Origin: Magnetospirillum fulvum
Lineage (GTDB): Bacteria > Pseudomonadota > Alphaproteobacteria > Rhodospirillales > Magnetospirillaceae
DNA: 64,000 nt
Assembly: GCF_900108475.1 (NCBI RefSeq)
Contig: NZ_FNWO01000001.1
Coordinates: forward strand, 186,001 to 250,000
Reading direction: 5' to 3'
A model generated the notes under the pieces. The model was not told the DNA's origin. It did no database searches and saw only the letters and a program-made list of their open reading frames with translations. Below, in pieces: positions 42,086 to 50,039 of the stretch (position 1 is its first letter; every line of letters starts with the position of its first letter). The position numbers and the translations under genes were made by a program.

Positions 42086-42897
42086 GTCCCCGCCCCGATA
42101 AACGGGTTGGTCTCGACGATCTGGCCGCCGCCATTCCCAGCCGATCCTTGCTGGCGATTCCCGCCGATTACGGTGGACCGGCGATTGCCGCCAGCCTGGC
42201 TCTGCTGCGCCGGGGCGTCCGTGATCTGCGTCTGGTGACCGCGCCGACCTCCGGGCTTCAGGCCGATCTGCTGATCGGAGCCGGGGCCGTTGCCGAAATC
42301 GAAACGGCCGGTGTGGCCTTGGGCGAACACGGGATGGCCCATCGCTTCCGCGCCGCGATCAGCGCGGGTACGCTGAAGATCAAGGACGCGACCTGTCCCG
42401 CGCTTCATGCCGGATTCCAGGCCGCCGCCAAGGGAGTTCCCTTCCTGCCCCTGCGCGGCATCCTCGGCAGCGACCTGTTGCGCCACCGTCCCGACTGGAC
42501 AGTGATCCAGAACCCCCTGACCGAGGACAGCGATCCGATCGTCCTCGTTCCCGCCATTCACCCCGACGTGGCCCTGTTTCATGCCGCGCTGGCCGACCGT
42601 TTCGGCAATGTCTGGGTGGGAGTGCGCCGCGAGTTGCTGACCCTGGCCCAGGCGGCGCGCCGCACCCTGGTGACGGTCGAAGCGATCTATGACGGCGATT
42701 TGCTGGCCGATCCGCTCCGCGCCGCCGGAACGATCCCGCATCTGTATATCGAACAGGTCGCGCTGGTCCCGGGCGGGACAAAACCGCTGGCCTATGACGG
42801 CCACACCCCCGCCGACGATGCGGCCCTGGAGCGCTATGCCGAGGCCAGCCGCAGCCAGGACGGCTTTGCCGCCCTTCTCGCCGAGTGGCTGGCATGA
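42082..42897 (+). CDS. CoA-transferase subunit A (glutaconate CoA-transferase type)
   Basis: A 271-residue class I CoA-transferase alpha subunit. The N-terminus VGLDDLAAAIPSRSLLAIPADYGGPAIAASLALLRRGVRDLRL and the segment PFLPLRGILGSDLLRHRPDWTVIQNPLT follow the GctA/family pattern, not acetate CoA-transferase AtoD. It forms a heterodimer with the next gene, overlapping in ATGA. The operon continues with an acyl-CoA ligase and an enoyl-CoA hydratase, so an acid is activated and hydrated as the CoA ester. The actual acid is not known; acrylate or a sulfur-bearing propionate would fit the neighbours (inference). Confidence 0.8.
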   Translation: MSPRPDKRVGLDDLAAAIPSRSLLAIPADYGGPAIAASLALLRRGVRDLRLVTAPTSGLQADLLIGAGAVAEIETAGVALGEHGMAHRFRAAISAGTLKIKDATCPALHAGFQAAAKGVPFLPLRGILGSDLLRHRPDWTVIQNPLTEDSDPIVLVPAIHPDVALFHAALADRFGNVWVGVRRELLTLAQAARRTLVTVEAIYDGDLLADPLRAAGTIPHLYIEQVALVPGGTKPLAYDGHTPADDAALERYAEASRSQDGFAALLAEWLA

Positions 42898-43628
42898 CCG
42901 GCCGGTTTTCCTCGGCCGAATTTCTGGCCGCCACCCTCGCCCGCCTGCTGGCCGGGTCGCGAACCGTCGCGGTGGGGACGTCTTCGCCGATCCCCGCCGC
43001 CGCCGCCGTGCTGGCCAATCTGGCGGCGCGCCAGCCGATGACGGTATCGCTGCTCGGCTCGTCCCGCACCAATCCGTTCACCAGCGGCGGAGTCGAATTG
43101 TTCGATTTCGCCGCCCAGGGGCGATTGGACAGCTTCATCCTTGGTGGCGGCCAGATCGATGGAGCCGGAAACGTCAATCTGGTTGGAATCGGCGGCTATC
43201 CCACCAGTCGGGTCCGCTTTCCCGGTTGTTACGGCTCGGCCTATCTCGCCTCGCTGGTGCCCAATCTGGTGCTGTTTCGCGAGGAGCACAGCCCCCGCGT
43301 CCTGGTGCCCCAGGTCGATTTCATCAGCGCGGCGGGACGCGGCCCGACCGGAACCTACCGCCCGGGCGGGCCGTCCCATCTGCTGACCGGACGCGCCTTG
43401 TTCCGCTTCGACCACGACCGGGGCGGCTTCACCCTGCTGTCGGTTCATCCCGGCGAGACAATCGACTCGATCCGGGCCGAGACCGGCTTTGCCTTCGACA
43501 CCGACCCTTCGGTCGGCGAGACGCCGCCGCCTGACGCCGCCGCTTTGGTGCTGCTGCGCGGGCCGGTCGCGGCAGGGCTGACCGAGCTTTATCCCAACTT
43601 CGTCCAACGCTTCCTGAAAACGGTCTAA
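42894..43628 (+). CDS. CoA-transferase subunit B (glutaconate CoA-transferase type)
   Basis: A 244-residue partner subunit. Segments RTVAVGTSSPIPAAAAVLANLAARQP, FTSGGVELFDFAAQGRLDSFILGGGQIDGAGNVNLVGIGGY and FPGCYGSAYLASLVPNLVLF are the usual GctB-family core. The motif GGQIDGAGNVN matches the beta subunit where a catalytic Glu occurs in some members; I do not see it conclusively. It overlaps the alpha subunit stop by four bases and is followed four bases later by the ligase gene. Confidence 0.8.
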   Translation: MTGRFSSAEFLAATLARLLAGSRTVAVGTSSPIPAAAAVLANLAARQPMTVSLLGSSRTNPFTSGGVELFDFAAQGRLDSFILGGGQIDGAGNVNLVGIGGYPTSRVRFPGCYGSAYLASLVPNLVLFREEHSPRVLVPQVDFISAAGRGPTGTYRPGGPSHLLTGRALFRFDHDRGGFTLLSVHPGETIDSIRAETGFAFDTDPSVGETPPPDAAALVLLRGPVAAGLTELYPNFVQRFLKTV

Positions 43629-43632
43629 GTCC

Positions 43633-44997
43633 ATGCATCACTTCAATGTTCCGACCCGCGACCCCGGAGAATATCTCGCCGAACTGAACAGCCGCCGCTT
43701 TGAAAAACTGAAGCGGCAGATCGCCTATCTGTGGGGAAATGAAGACTATTTCCGCCCTCGCTTCATCGCTGCCGGGGTGACCTCGCCCGACGATATCCGC
43801 AGCTTTGACGATTTCCGTGCCCTGCCCCCGTTCATGGATAAGGCCAGCCACCGCGCCTCGCAGGAAGAGTCTCTGGCCCGCTACGGCCATCCGTTCGGGC
43901 TGCATCTGACTGCGCCCTTAAAGGACGTGATTCATCTGGCGGCGACCTCAGGCACCACCGGACAGCCGACCTGGTACGCCTTCACCCGCAAGGATCAGGC
44001 GATCACCAACGAGATCCTGGCCCGCTTGTTCGCGGTCGCCGGGGTCCGGCCGGGCGACACCACCTTTCACGCCTTTGGCCTGTCGCTGTGGCTGGCCGGA
44101 ATCACCTTCATGCAGGCGCTCGAAGCCTATGGTGCCCGTCCCGTCGCGGTCGGGGCCGAGGGGGGCATTTCCAAAATCCTGCGTTATATCGAGATGACCC
44201 GGCCGCGCGCCCTGTTCGCGACGCCGTCGCTGGTCGCGCAATTGATCGAGCGCGCCCCGGACGAGATCGGCAAGCCGGTCGGTGCCCTTGGCATCGAAAT
44301 CCTGTTCTGCTCGGGCGAGCCGGGGGTCGGCCTGCCCGCCTTCCGCGACCGAGTGACCGAAGCCTATGGCGCCCGCATTTTCGACGTGACCGGCGGCGCG
44401 TGGCACAACGGGACCATTTCCTGCGGCACCGGCTGGCACGGGATGCATCACCTCGCCGAGGATTATTGCTTCCGCTACGATCTGGTCGATCCCGTCACCC
44501 GCGCTCCGATCGAGTTGAAAGACGGCGCGGTCGGCGAAGCCCTGCACACCGCGCTGGACTACGAAGCGGCGCCGGCCTTCCGCAATGCGACCGGCGACAT
44601 CTTGCGCCTGCATGTCGGCGAATGCCCCAGCTGCGGCCAGTTCGGATCGCGGATCGAGATCATCGGGCGGGCCGACGACATGCTGAACGTCAAGGGGGTG
44701 AAGGTCTATCCCTCGGCGCTTCAGGACATCGTCACCGGCTTCCTGCCCCATGTCTCGGGCCAGTTGCGGATTCGCCTCGATGGGCCGCCGCCCCGGGTCA
44801 ATCCGCCGCTGAAAGTAGTGGTCGAAGCCGCCGAAACGATGCCCGCCGACGAATGGGACGGGCTGGCCCGCGCCATCGAGCAGCGCAGCCGCGACATCCT
44901 GGCGCTGCGTCCCGCCGTGACGGTGGTGCCGTTCGGGACGTTGCCGCGCTCGAACCAGAAAACCAAGCTGGTCGAGATCGTTCCGGCGCAATCGTGA
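43633..44997 (+). CDS. Phenylacetate-CoA ligase-like (PaaK family) acyl-CoA ligase
   Basis: A 454-residue AMP-forming ligase of the PaaK family. The phosphate loop is AATSGTTGQPTWYAFT near residue 103; the middle has ILFCSGEPGVGLP, and the C-terminal ANL domain contains GRADDMLNVKGVKVYPSALQDIV and ends with the catalytic Lys in LPRSNQKTKLVE. It would activate a carboxylic acid to its CoA ester with ATP. The pairing with a CoA-transferase means two ways of adding CoA are present. The substrate is not determined. It is in operon with the CoA-transferase and the hydratase. Confidence 0.85.
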   Translation: MHHFNVPTRDPGEYLAELNSRRFEKLKRQIAYLWGNEDYFRPRFIAAGVTSPDDIRSFDDFRALPPFMDKASHRASQEESLARYGHPFGLHLTAPLKDVIHLAATSGTTGQPTWYAFTRKDQAITNEILARLFAVAGVRPGDTTFHAFGLSLWLAGITFMQALEAYGARPVAVGAEGGISKILRYIEMTRPRALFATPSLVAQLIERAPDEIGKPVGALGIEILFCSGEPGVGLPAFRDRVTEAYGARIFDVTGGAWHNGTISCGTGWHGMHHLAEDYCFRYDLVDPVTRAPIELKDGAVGEALHTALDYEAAPAFRNATGDILRLHVGECPSCGQFGSRIEIIGRADDMLNVKGVKVYPSALQDIVTGFLPHVSGQLRIRLDGPPPRVNPPLKVVVEAAETMPADEWDGLARAIEQRSRDILALRPAVTVVPFGTLPRSNQKTKLVEIVPAQS

Positions 44998-45120
44998 TCC
45001 ATTTTCTCCCATCGTCAGGAGCATCAATCCGATGCCGTTCGGGCGATGCCGCTCCCTGACGCAGCCCCCGGCCGATATCCAAGACGACATCCCTGCAAGC
45101 CCTGGAGGAGCAGTAAACCG

Positions 45121-45864
45121 ATGAGCGAACCCGTTGTGCTGACCCGGTCCGAGGACCGGGTCTTCATCATTACCTTGAACCGCCCCGACAAGCGCAATGC
45201 GCTGACCAAAGAGGTGGTCGAGCACTTGAACGCGGCGTGGCGCGCCTTTGAAGCCAGTGACGACCGCGTCGCGATCATCACCGCCAACGGCGACCGCGCC
45301 TTTACTGCCGGGGCCGATCTTGACGACATTCCCCACGATCTGTGGCGGGCGGTACCCGGCATCGGAGTCGAAGTGAGCAAGCCGGTGATCGCGGCGGTGT
45401 CGGGATGGGTGGTCGGCGGCGGTCTGCTGTTCGTTCAATATGCCGATCTGGCGGTCGCCGCCGACGACACCAAGTTCGTCTATCCCGAGGCGAAGGTCGG
45501 CTTCAGCGGCGGGCTGATCGCCTCGCTGGCAGCGCGGGTGCCGCACAAGGCGGTGATGGAACTGGTGCTGGTCGGCGACCCACTCGAGGCCCAGCGGGCC
45601 TACGAGATCGGTCTGGTCAACAAGGTGGTTCCGGCCGGACAGCAGCTTGACGCCGCGCTTGAATATGCCCGCAAGCTGGCCGCCAACGCCCCCCTGGTGC
45701 TGGCGCAATTGAAGCGCTTTGTCGGCCGCACCCTGCCCAAGGGGCCATCAGAACTGGCCGGGCTGGCCCGGCGCGAGGTCGATGCCGTCACCTTCAGCGC
45801 GGATATCGAGGAAGGGCTGGCCGCCTTCAAGGCCAAGCGGCCGCCCGTCTTCGCCGGGCGTTAG
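45121..45864 (+). CDS. Enoyl-CoA hydratase/isomerase family protein
   Basis: A 247-residue crotonase-fold enzyme. It opens VFIITLNRPDKRNALTKEVVE, has the oxyanion-hole segments AFTAGADLDDI and AAVSGWVVGGGLLF, and FVYPEAKVGFSGGL near the active site. The usual first Glu pair of hydratases is not obvious: the GGGLLF loop lacks the E of GGGCEL. It may be an isomerase, lyase or a hydratase using other residues. I chose ATG 45121, with GGAGG upstream. Its stop overlaps the stop of the opposing PLP-fold gene (TTAG). It completes the CoA operon; an acryloyl-CoA or methylthioacryloyl-CoA hydratase is possible. Confidence 0.8.
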   Translation: MSEPVVLTRSEDRVFIITLNRPDKRNALTKEVVEHLNAAWRAFEASDDRVAIITANGDRAFTAGADLDDIPHDLWRAVPGIGVEVSKPVIAAVSGWVVGGGLLFVQYADLAVAADDTKFVYPEAKVGFSGGLIASLAARVPHKAVMELVLVGDPLEAQRAYEIGLVNKVVPAGQQLDAALEYARKLAANAPLVLAQLKRFVGRTLPKGPSELAGLARREVDAVTFSADIEEGLAAFKAKRPPVFAGR

Positions 45865-47060
45865 ACCCGGTCCAATGCCTGGGTAAGGTCGGCCTCGATA
45901 TCGTCTAGATGTTCGAGGCCGATCGACAGCACAATCCGAGCCGGGGCCAGAGCGGGCAGAACCACCGCGCTGCGGGCATCGCCAAAGGAACTGGACCGCC
46001 CCAACAGTGCTAGCGCATCGATAAAACGCGCCGCCTCGGCTGAGCCGGGCAGATCGAAGGCGATCAGCCCGCCGATCCCGCCTTGCAGGTTCGAGACCTT
46101 GGGATGGGCGGCCAGACGCGCCGCGATTTGCTCGGCATGGGCGACGTGGTGGCGAATCCGCAACGGCAGCGTCTCCAGCCCCTGGATCAGTTGGAAGACG
46201 ATCAACGGACTGATCGCGCCGCCAAAATCGCGCAACAGCCCGCCCCTGGCGCGGGCGATCAGCGGCGACGCCTTCCATTGCTTGACCACCTCTGACCACA
46301 CAATGCCGTGATAAGACGGGTCGGGCGTGTTGAGGGTGGGCAGACGCGCCCCCGCCGCCTCCCAATCGAAGCCGCCGCCATCAATGATGAGTCCGCCGAT
46401 CGCGACACCATGACCGCCGATGAACTCACTGGCGGAATAGATCGTCACCGCCGCCCCCAACGCCAGCGGACGGAGCGACAGCGGGGTCGCGCTGTTTTCG
46501 ATCAGGAGGGGAATCCCGGCCTCGTGGGCCAGCGCTGCCACCGCCGCGATGGGAAACGGGCGCAGACCGGGCCAGCCTAAGCTTTCGGCGAACCAGGCGC
46601 GGGTGCGGTCATCGCTGGCGCGGGCAAAGGCGGCGGGATCGGTGGGATCGGCCAGCCGGACCTCGATCGCGAAGCGGCGCAAGGTCAGCAGCAGCCCGGC
46701 ATTGCGTCCGGTGGCAAGGTCAGCACTGACGACCAGATTATCGCCGGTCGCGGCCAGACTCAGCAACGCATACAGGGTCGCGGCGGTCCCGCTGGCGACG
46801 GCCAAGGCGGCCACGCCGCCTTCGAGCGCCGCCAGACGCCGTTCCAGCACCTCTCGCGACGGATTGATCGTCCGGGTGTAGGTGTAGCCGACCTCCTCCA
46901 GCCCGAACAGACGGCGGGCATGTTCGGTATCGCGGAACTGGAACGAGGTGGTGAGATGAATCGGCGGCGCGACCGAGCCGGTGGTCGGATCGGCACGAAA
47001 CGAACCGCCATGCAGCGCCAGGGTTTCCAAGTGACGGGCAGGTGGGGAGAGGACGGTCAT
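45861..47060 (-). CDS. Cys/Met-metabolism PLP-enzyme homologue (O-acetylhomoserine sulfhydrylase-like) lacking the PLP lysine
   Basis: A 399-residue protein, clearly of the MetY/MetZ family: ETLALHGGSFRADPTTGSVAPPIHLTTSFQF, YTYTRTINPSREVLERRLAALEGG, and ARGGLLRDFGGAISPLIVFQLIQGLETLPLR. However the PLP-binding segment, normally HSxTKFIGGHG, reads YSASEFIGGHG, so the Schiff-base Lys is Glu. The Asp that binds the pyridine nitrogen (VDN) is Glu (IENS), the GNP motif is GWP, and the SLYGGT tyrosine loop is DLATGR. The fold and core are otherwise intact with no frameshift. It is probably not a normal PLP enzyme. It is third in a methyltransferase-cupin-PLP operon. MetY-type enzymes make methionine from methanethiol, the expected product of the reductase nearby. 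Confidence 0.75.
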   Translation of the reverse strand: MTVLSPPARHLETLALHGGSFRADPTTGSVAPPIHLTTSFQFRDTEHARRLFGLEEVGYTYTRTINPSREVLERRLAALEGGVAALAVASGTAATLYALLSLAATGDNLVVSADLATGRNAGLLLTLRRFAIEVRLADPTDPAAFARASDDRTRAWFAESLGWPGLRPFPIAAVAALAHEAGIPLLIENSATPLSLRPLALGAAVTIYSASEFIGGHGVAIGGLIIDGGGFDWEAAGARLPTLNTPDPSYHGIVWSEVVKQWKASPLIARARGGLLRDFGGAISPLIVFQLIQGLETLPLRIRHHVAHAEQIAARLAAHPKVSNLQGGIGGLIAFDLPGSAEAARFIDALALLGRSSSFGDARSAVVLPALAPARIVLSIGLEHLDDIEADLTQALDRV

Positions 47061-47084
47061 CGCGGCTCCTCGGGATCGAAAGAC

Positions 47085-47708
47085 TTAATCGGCCCACACC
47101 GACGGCGAAATCACGTCGCCGGTCCAGGAATACAGCGCCAGCAGCGGTTCGGACCCGGTCCGCATCGCATGGACGAGATTGGCGGGATGAAGGATGAACG
47201 AATCCGGCGGCTGCGGGGCGGTCTCGCCCTCGGCGCTCCAGGCGGCGGTCCCGCTCAGAACATGGTACAGTTCGACCGCCGGATGACGATGCGGCAGGTA
47301 ATGGGTGTCGGGACCGATCAGGGTCAGGCCGAAACAGACGCGGTCACTCGGAAACGGCGCCACCGGTCCGACGATCTCGGCCCAGCCCATCGCCGCTTCC
47401 AGCCCCGGCTGGTCGGGACGGGCGACATAGCCATAGCGCCAGGGCAGATCGGCCCCGATCCGGCGCAGCACGTCCGCGATCTCGGGAGCCAGCGGGGCCA
47501 GACGGTCCACGGCCTCTGGGAGAAAGCGGATCAGCGGATGGTGGGTCGGAGTCCAATCGAGCGGGGTTGAGCCGATCTGGTCGAGACCGGCCAGCACCGT
47601 GCCGATTTCCGCACCGACCGCATCGGAACGATCGCGGGCAGTCTCGAAACGAGAGCGCAGCAGCCGCAGCAGGTCGGCCAACGCCGGGCCGGAAGCGGTT
47701 TCGCTCAT
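47085..47708 (-). CDS. DMSP-lyase-like cupin (DddL/DddQ/DddW group)
   Basis: A 207-residue cupin. The metal site reads YLPHRHPAVELYHVLSGTAAW (H-x-H-x3-E-x-Y) and later ILHPANLVHAM, as in the DMSP lyase family (DMSP_lyase Pfam domain), whose members cleave dimethylsulfoniopropionate to dimethyl sulfide and acrylate. The N-terminal helical half (ALADLLRLLRSRFE) and the C-terminal PLLALYSWTGDV segment also fit. The start ATG overlaps the methyltransferase stop by four bases, and it is followed by the PLP-like gene. Lying beside a thioether reductase cluster, release of DMS is a coherent role. A different substrate within this cupin family is possible. Confidence 0.65.
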   Translation of the reverse strand: MSETASGPALADLLRLLRSRFETARDRSDAVGAEIGTVLAGLDQIGSTPLDWTPTHHPLIRFLPEAVDRLAPLAPEIADVLRRIGADLPWRYGYVARPDQPGLEAAMGWAEIVGPVAPFPSDRVCFGLTLIGPDTHYLPHRHPAVELYHVLSGTAAWSAEGETAPQPPDSFILHPANLVHAMRTGSEPLLALYSWTGDVISPSVWAD

Positions 47709-48694
47709 TCCGCCGCCCGCCATGTCGCATAGAGAACGGCGACGGTATGACCGATCCGCTCGCCCCGGGTCAGTGCCTCCCAGGCCGCGACCGAATCCAG
47801 CCGGTGCGGGGCGAGGTCGCGCTCGATCGCCTCGGCCCGCTCCCCGGCCACGGCCGGATCGAGACCGGCAAAGGCATCTTCCAGCACCGCGACAGGATAG
47901 AAGCTGAAAGGACCAAAGCCCTTGCGCTCCCACGCGGCATAGGCACCGATCACCTCTTCGGCCACGCCCTGAACCTTCCAGCCATAGGTCAGGATCGTCG
48001 GCTGATATCCGGCCGCCTCGGCCATCCGTTTCAGGATCGCGAGCGGCAGCCGCGCCCCCAGGGTGGCGACGACCGCGCCGCCCTCGGTCAGCATCTCGCG
48101 GGCCTGAACCAAGGCAAGGTAATGCAGCACCAACAGCCAGTCGCGGACAAAAGGCGGCACCGCCTCGGTCCGTTCCGGCACGAACGAGGCACTGGTCCGT
48201 TCCCTGCCCAGATCCTGGCCCTCGGCTAGCGGCAAATTGGGCAAATTCTCTAGAATCAGGTCGAATTTCGCGCCCGATGGCTGCAACGGCCGCAACAGAT
48301 CACCCGCCCCGAACTCAATCGTCACCGCCCGCCCCGGCCGCAGATTGCGGCGAACATTGGCGGCGGCGGATTGGACGACCTCGTCAAACAAATCGGTCAG
48401 GCCGACCCGCTCGACCCCCAGCAATTCGATTGCGGCTAGGGCATCGAGCCCGACCCCGGTGCCGATGGCGCAGAACGAACGGCAGGCGGCGGCACCGCGA
48501 CGGCCATGCAGGATTTTGAAGGCGGGGGCGGCGACGGTGGCGACCCAATCGCTTTGCAGATCGTCGATCTGGGGCCGAAAGGCCCGCGCGGCGACGATGA
48601 GATCAAGGCGGTCGCTGATATGGCGGGGGGCGGCGATATCGAGATAGACGCTGGTTTCGACCTCAAGATGGGTCTCGTGGGACTGGGCGGTCAT
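47705..48694 (-). CDS. SAM-dependent methyltransferase-like protein
   Basis: A 329-residue protein with a Rossmann methyltransferase core: SFCAIGTGVGLDALAAIELLG (motif I with GTGVG), then VGLTDLFDEVVQSA, and FDLILENLPNLPL, which resembles the NPPY-type motif IV of N- or S-directed methyltransferases. The N-terminal 60 residues and the C-terminal helical part are not recognised. It starts the operon with the DMSP-lyase-like cupin and PLP-fold gene. ATG 48694 is favoured; the longer frame enters the promoter region. Whether it methylates a sulfur compound, or binds SAM at all, is unknown. Confidence 0.65.
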   Translation of the reverse strand: MTAQSHETHLEVETSVYLDIAAPRHISDRLDLIVAARAFRPQIDDLQSDWVATVAAPAFKILHGRRGAAACRSFCAIGTGVGLDALAAIELLGVERVGLTDLFDEVVQSAAANVRRNLRPGRAVTIEFGAGDLLRPLQPSGAKFDLILENLPNLPLAEGQDLGRERTSASFVPERTEAVPPFVRDWLLVLHYLALVQAREMLTEGGAVVATLGARLPLAILKRMAEAAGYQPTILTYGWKVQGVAEEVIGAYAAWERKGFGPFSFYPVAVLEDAFAGLDPAVAGERAEAIERDLAPHRLDSVAAWEALTRGERIGHTVAVLYATWRAAE

Positions 48695-48739
48695 GAAATA
48701 CTCTCTGTCGTGAGGGCGCGACGATAACACGCCATCAGT

Positions 48740-48747
48740 CTAGTAGT
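48740..48747 (-). promoter_or_regulatory. (T/A)CTACTAG octamer between the divergent methyltransferase and DUF1847 genes
   Basis: Reads AACTACTAGACTGATG on the methyltransferase strand, 46 bases before that start, in an AT-rich stretch. It could serve either divergent gene. Confidence 0.5.
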
Positions 48748-48825
48748 TAATATGTTTTTATATAGCAGCCCTGCCCGCCACGCGGCTATGATACCTCCCC
48801 TCCCCGACACAGGACCCTTCCACCG

Positions 48826-49485
48826 ATGACCAAGCCCGAGTCCGCCACCTGCTCCGAATGCGCCCAGCTCCATTGCTATCGGCACGACAAGCGCTATCCC
48901 GATTTCTGCGCCACCGTCGATCTCGATCCGGCCGAACGGGCCGATCTGGTCGAACTTTATCGCGGTGACGATATCGACGCCCGGATCGCCCGCGCTGCCG
49001 CCGAGGTCGAAGGGCTTTATTACTGCAAGCTGAACCGGGTCGAGGAAACCGTCGCTTTCGCCCGCCGCATCGGGGCGGAAAAAATCGGCATCGCCACCTG
49101 CCTTGGGCTGATCGAAGAAACCAAAATCCTGGTCAAAATCCTTCGTCTAGCCGGGTTTGAAACGGTGGCGGCGCTGTGCAAGGTCGGTTCGGTCGATAAG
49201 TCCGAGATCGGCATCGCCGAAGAGTTAAAGATCAAGTGCGGGTTCGAAGCCTGCTGCAATCCGATCCTTCAGGCCCGCCTGCTCAATCGCGAAAAGACCG
49301 GCCTTAACGTCATCATGGGCTTGTGCGTCGGCCACGATTCGCTGTTCTTCCGCCATTCCGAAGCCCCGGCCACGACCCTGGTGGTCAAGGATCGGGTGCT
49401 GGGACACAACCCGGTGGCGGGGCTTTATACCGTCAAATCCTATAGCAGCCGGATGCTGGACGAGGAGCGTCTGCGCGATCTGTGA
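48826..49485 (+). CDS. DUF1847 cysteine-rich protein
   Basis: A 219-residue soluble protein of the DUF1847 family. The N-terminus is a probable metal site, ATCSECAQLHCYRHDKRYPDFC, with four cysteines and two histidines. Later segments contain IGIATCLGLIEETKILVKIL, GFEACCNPILQARLLN and LNVIMGLCVGHDSLFFRHSEAPATTLVVKDRVLGHNP, with many conserved cysteines. Such proteins occur in anaerobes, often with metal-cofactor enzymes, but no function has been shown to my knowledge. It lies directly before the nitrogenase-like cluster and may be an iron-sulfur or redox accessory. The 147-base gap to the next gene is AT-rich and carries a hairpin. Confidence 0.75.
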   Translation: MTKPESATCSECAQLHCYRHDKRYPDFCATVDLDPAERADLVELYRGDDIDARIARAAAEVEGLYYCKLNRVEETVAFARRIGAEKIGIATCLGLIEETKILVKILRLAGFETVAALCKVGSVDKSEIGIAEELKIKCGFEACCNPILQARLLNREKTGLNVIMGLCVGHDSLFFRHSEAPATTLVVKDRVLGHNPVAGLYTVKSYSSRMLDEERLRDL

Positions 49486-49583
49486 TCGTCGCGCACACCT
49501 GCCATGATAGATTATTAATATGGTAGATATATAGATTATATTGACAGAGGCAGCACCGAGCGCGTTCAATCCCGATAGCTGTG

Positions 49584-49611
49584 ATCGTCCCGTTGCCGCA
49601 AACGGGACGAT
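49584..49611 (+). promoter_or_regulatory. Hairpin in the 5' leader of the nitrogenase-like operon
   Basis: Perfect 11-bp stem ATCGTCCCGTT / AACGGGACGAT with loop GCCGCA, 21 bases before the NifX-like start. The region before it (49505-49545) is very AT-rich and likely contains the promoter. The hairpin has no T-run after it. It could be an RNA-stability element, an attenuator or simply the terminator-like end of DUF1847 transcription. Confidence 0.5.
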
Positions 49612-49632
49612 AAAGCCCAGGCGGGAGGGGAC

Positions 49633-50028
49633 ATGTCGATCAGAGTTGCCGTGGCCAGCCAAGATGGCAAAACCGTTCATCAGCATTTCGGCCAAGCCAC
49701 TCAGTTCGTGATCTGTGACCTGGACGGACCGACGATCCGGGTGATCGAACGGCGGGCGAACCAGCCATCGTGCGGGGGCGATGTCGATGGCGAACCCGGT
49801 CACGACGAAGACCGCATTCAGCAGACGATTGATCTGATCGCCGATTGCCGCGCCGTGGTGGTGGCCCGGATCGGTTTGGGCGCACAGCGGCGGCTGGAGG
49901 CCCAGGGGATCGACGCCTTCATGATCCCCGATTTCATCGAGCGGGCGCTGCGCCGCCTGTCGGCCAGCGGTCTGCTCGACCAGCCGCCCGGCCCCGGTGG
50001 CGGCGGTCGGCGCTGGCTGGCCGAGTGA
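49633..50028 (+). CDS. NifX/NafY-like cofactor-carrier protein
   Basis: A 131-residue protein of the dinitrogenase iron-molybdenum cofactor (Nitro_FeMo-Co) family. It begins SIRVAVASQDGKTVHQHFGQATQFVICDLDG, the family pattern with the HFG motif, and continues with IADCRAVVVARIGLGAQRRLEAQGIDAF. Such domains carry metal clusters between biosynthesis proteins and the nitrogenase. It is preceded by a strong GGGAGGGGAC ribosome-binding site and is 11 bases before the NifB-like gene. In many NifB proteins this domain is fused at the C-terminus; here it is separate. Confidence 0.85.
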   Translation: MSIRVAVASQDGKTVHQHFGQATQFVICDLDGPTIRVIERRANQPSCGGDVDGEPGHDEDRIQQTIDLIADCRAVVVARIGLGAQRRLEAQGIDAFMIPDFIERALRRLSASGLLDQPPGPGGGGRRWLAE

Positions 50029-50039
50029 GCCCCGGGCCG

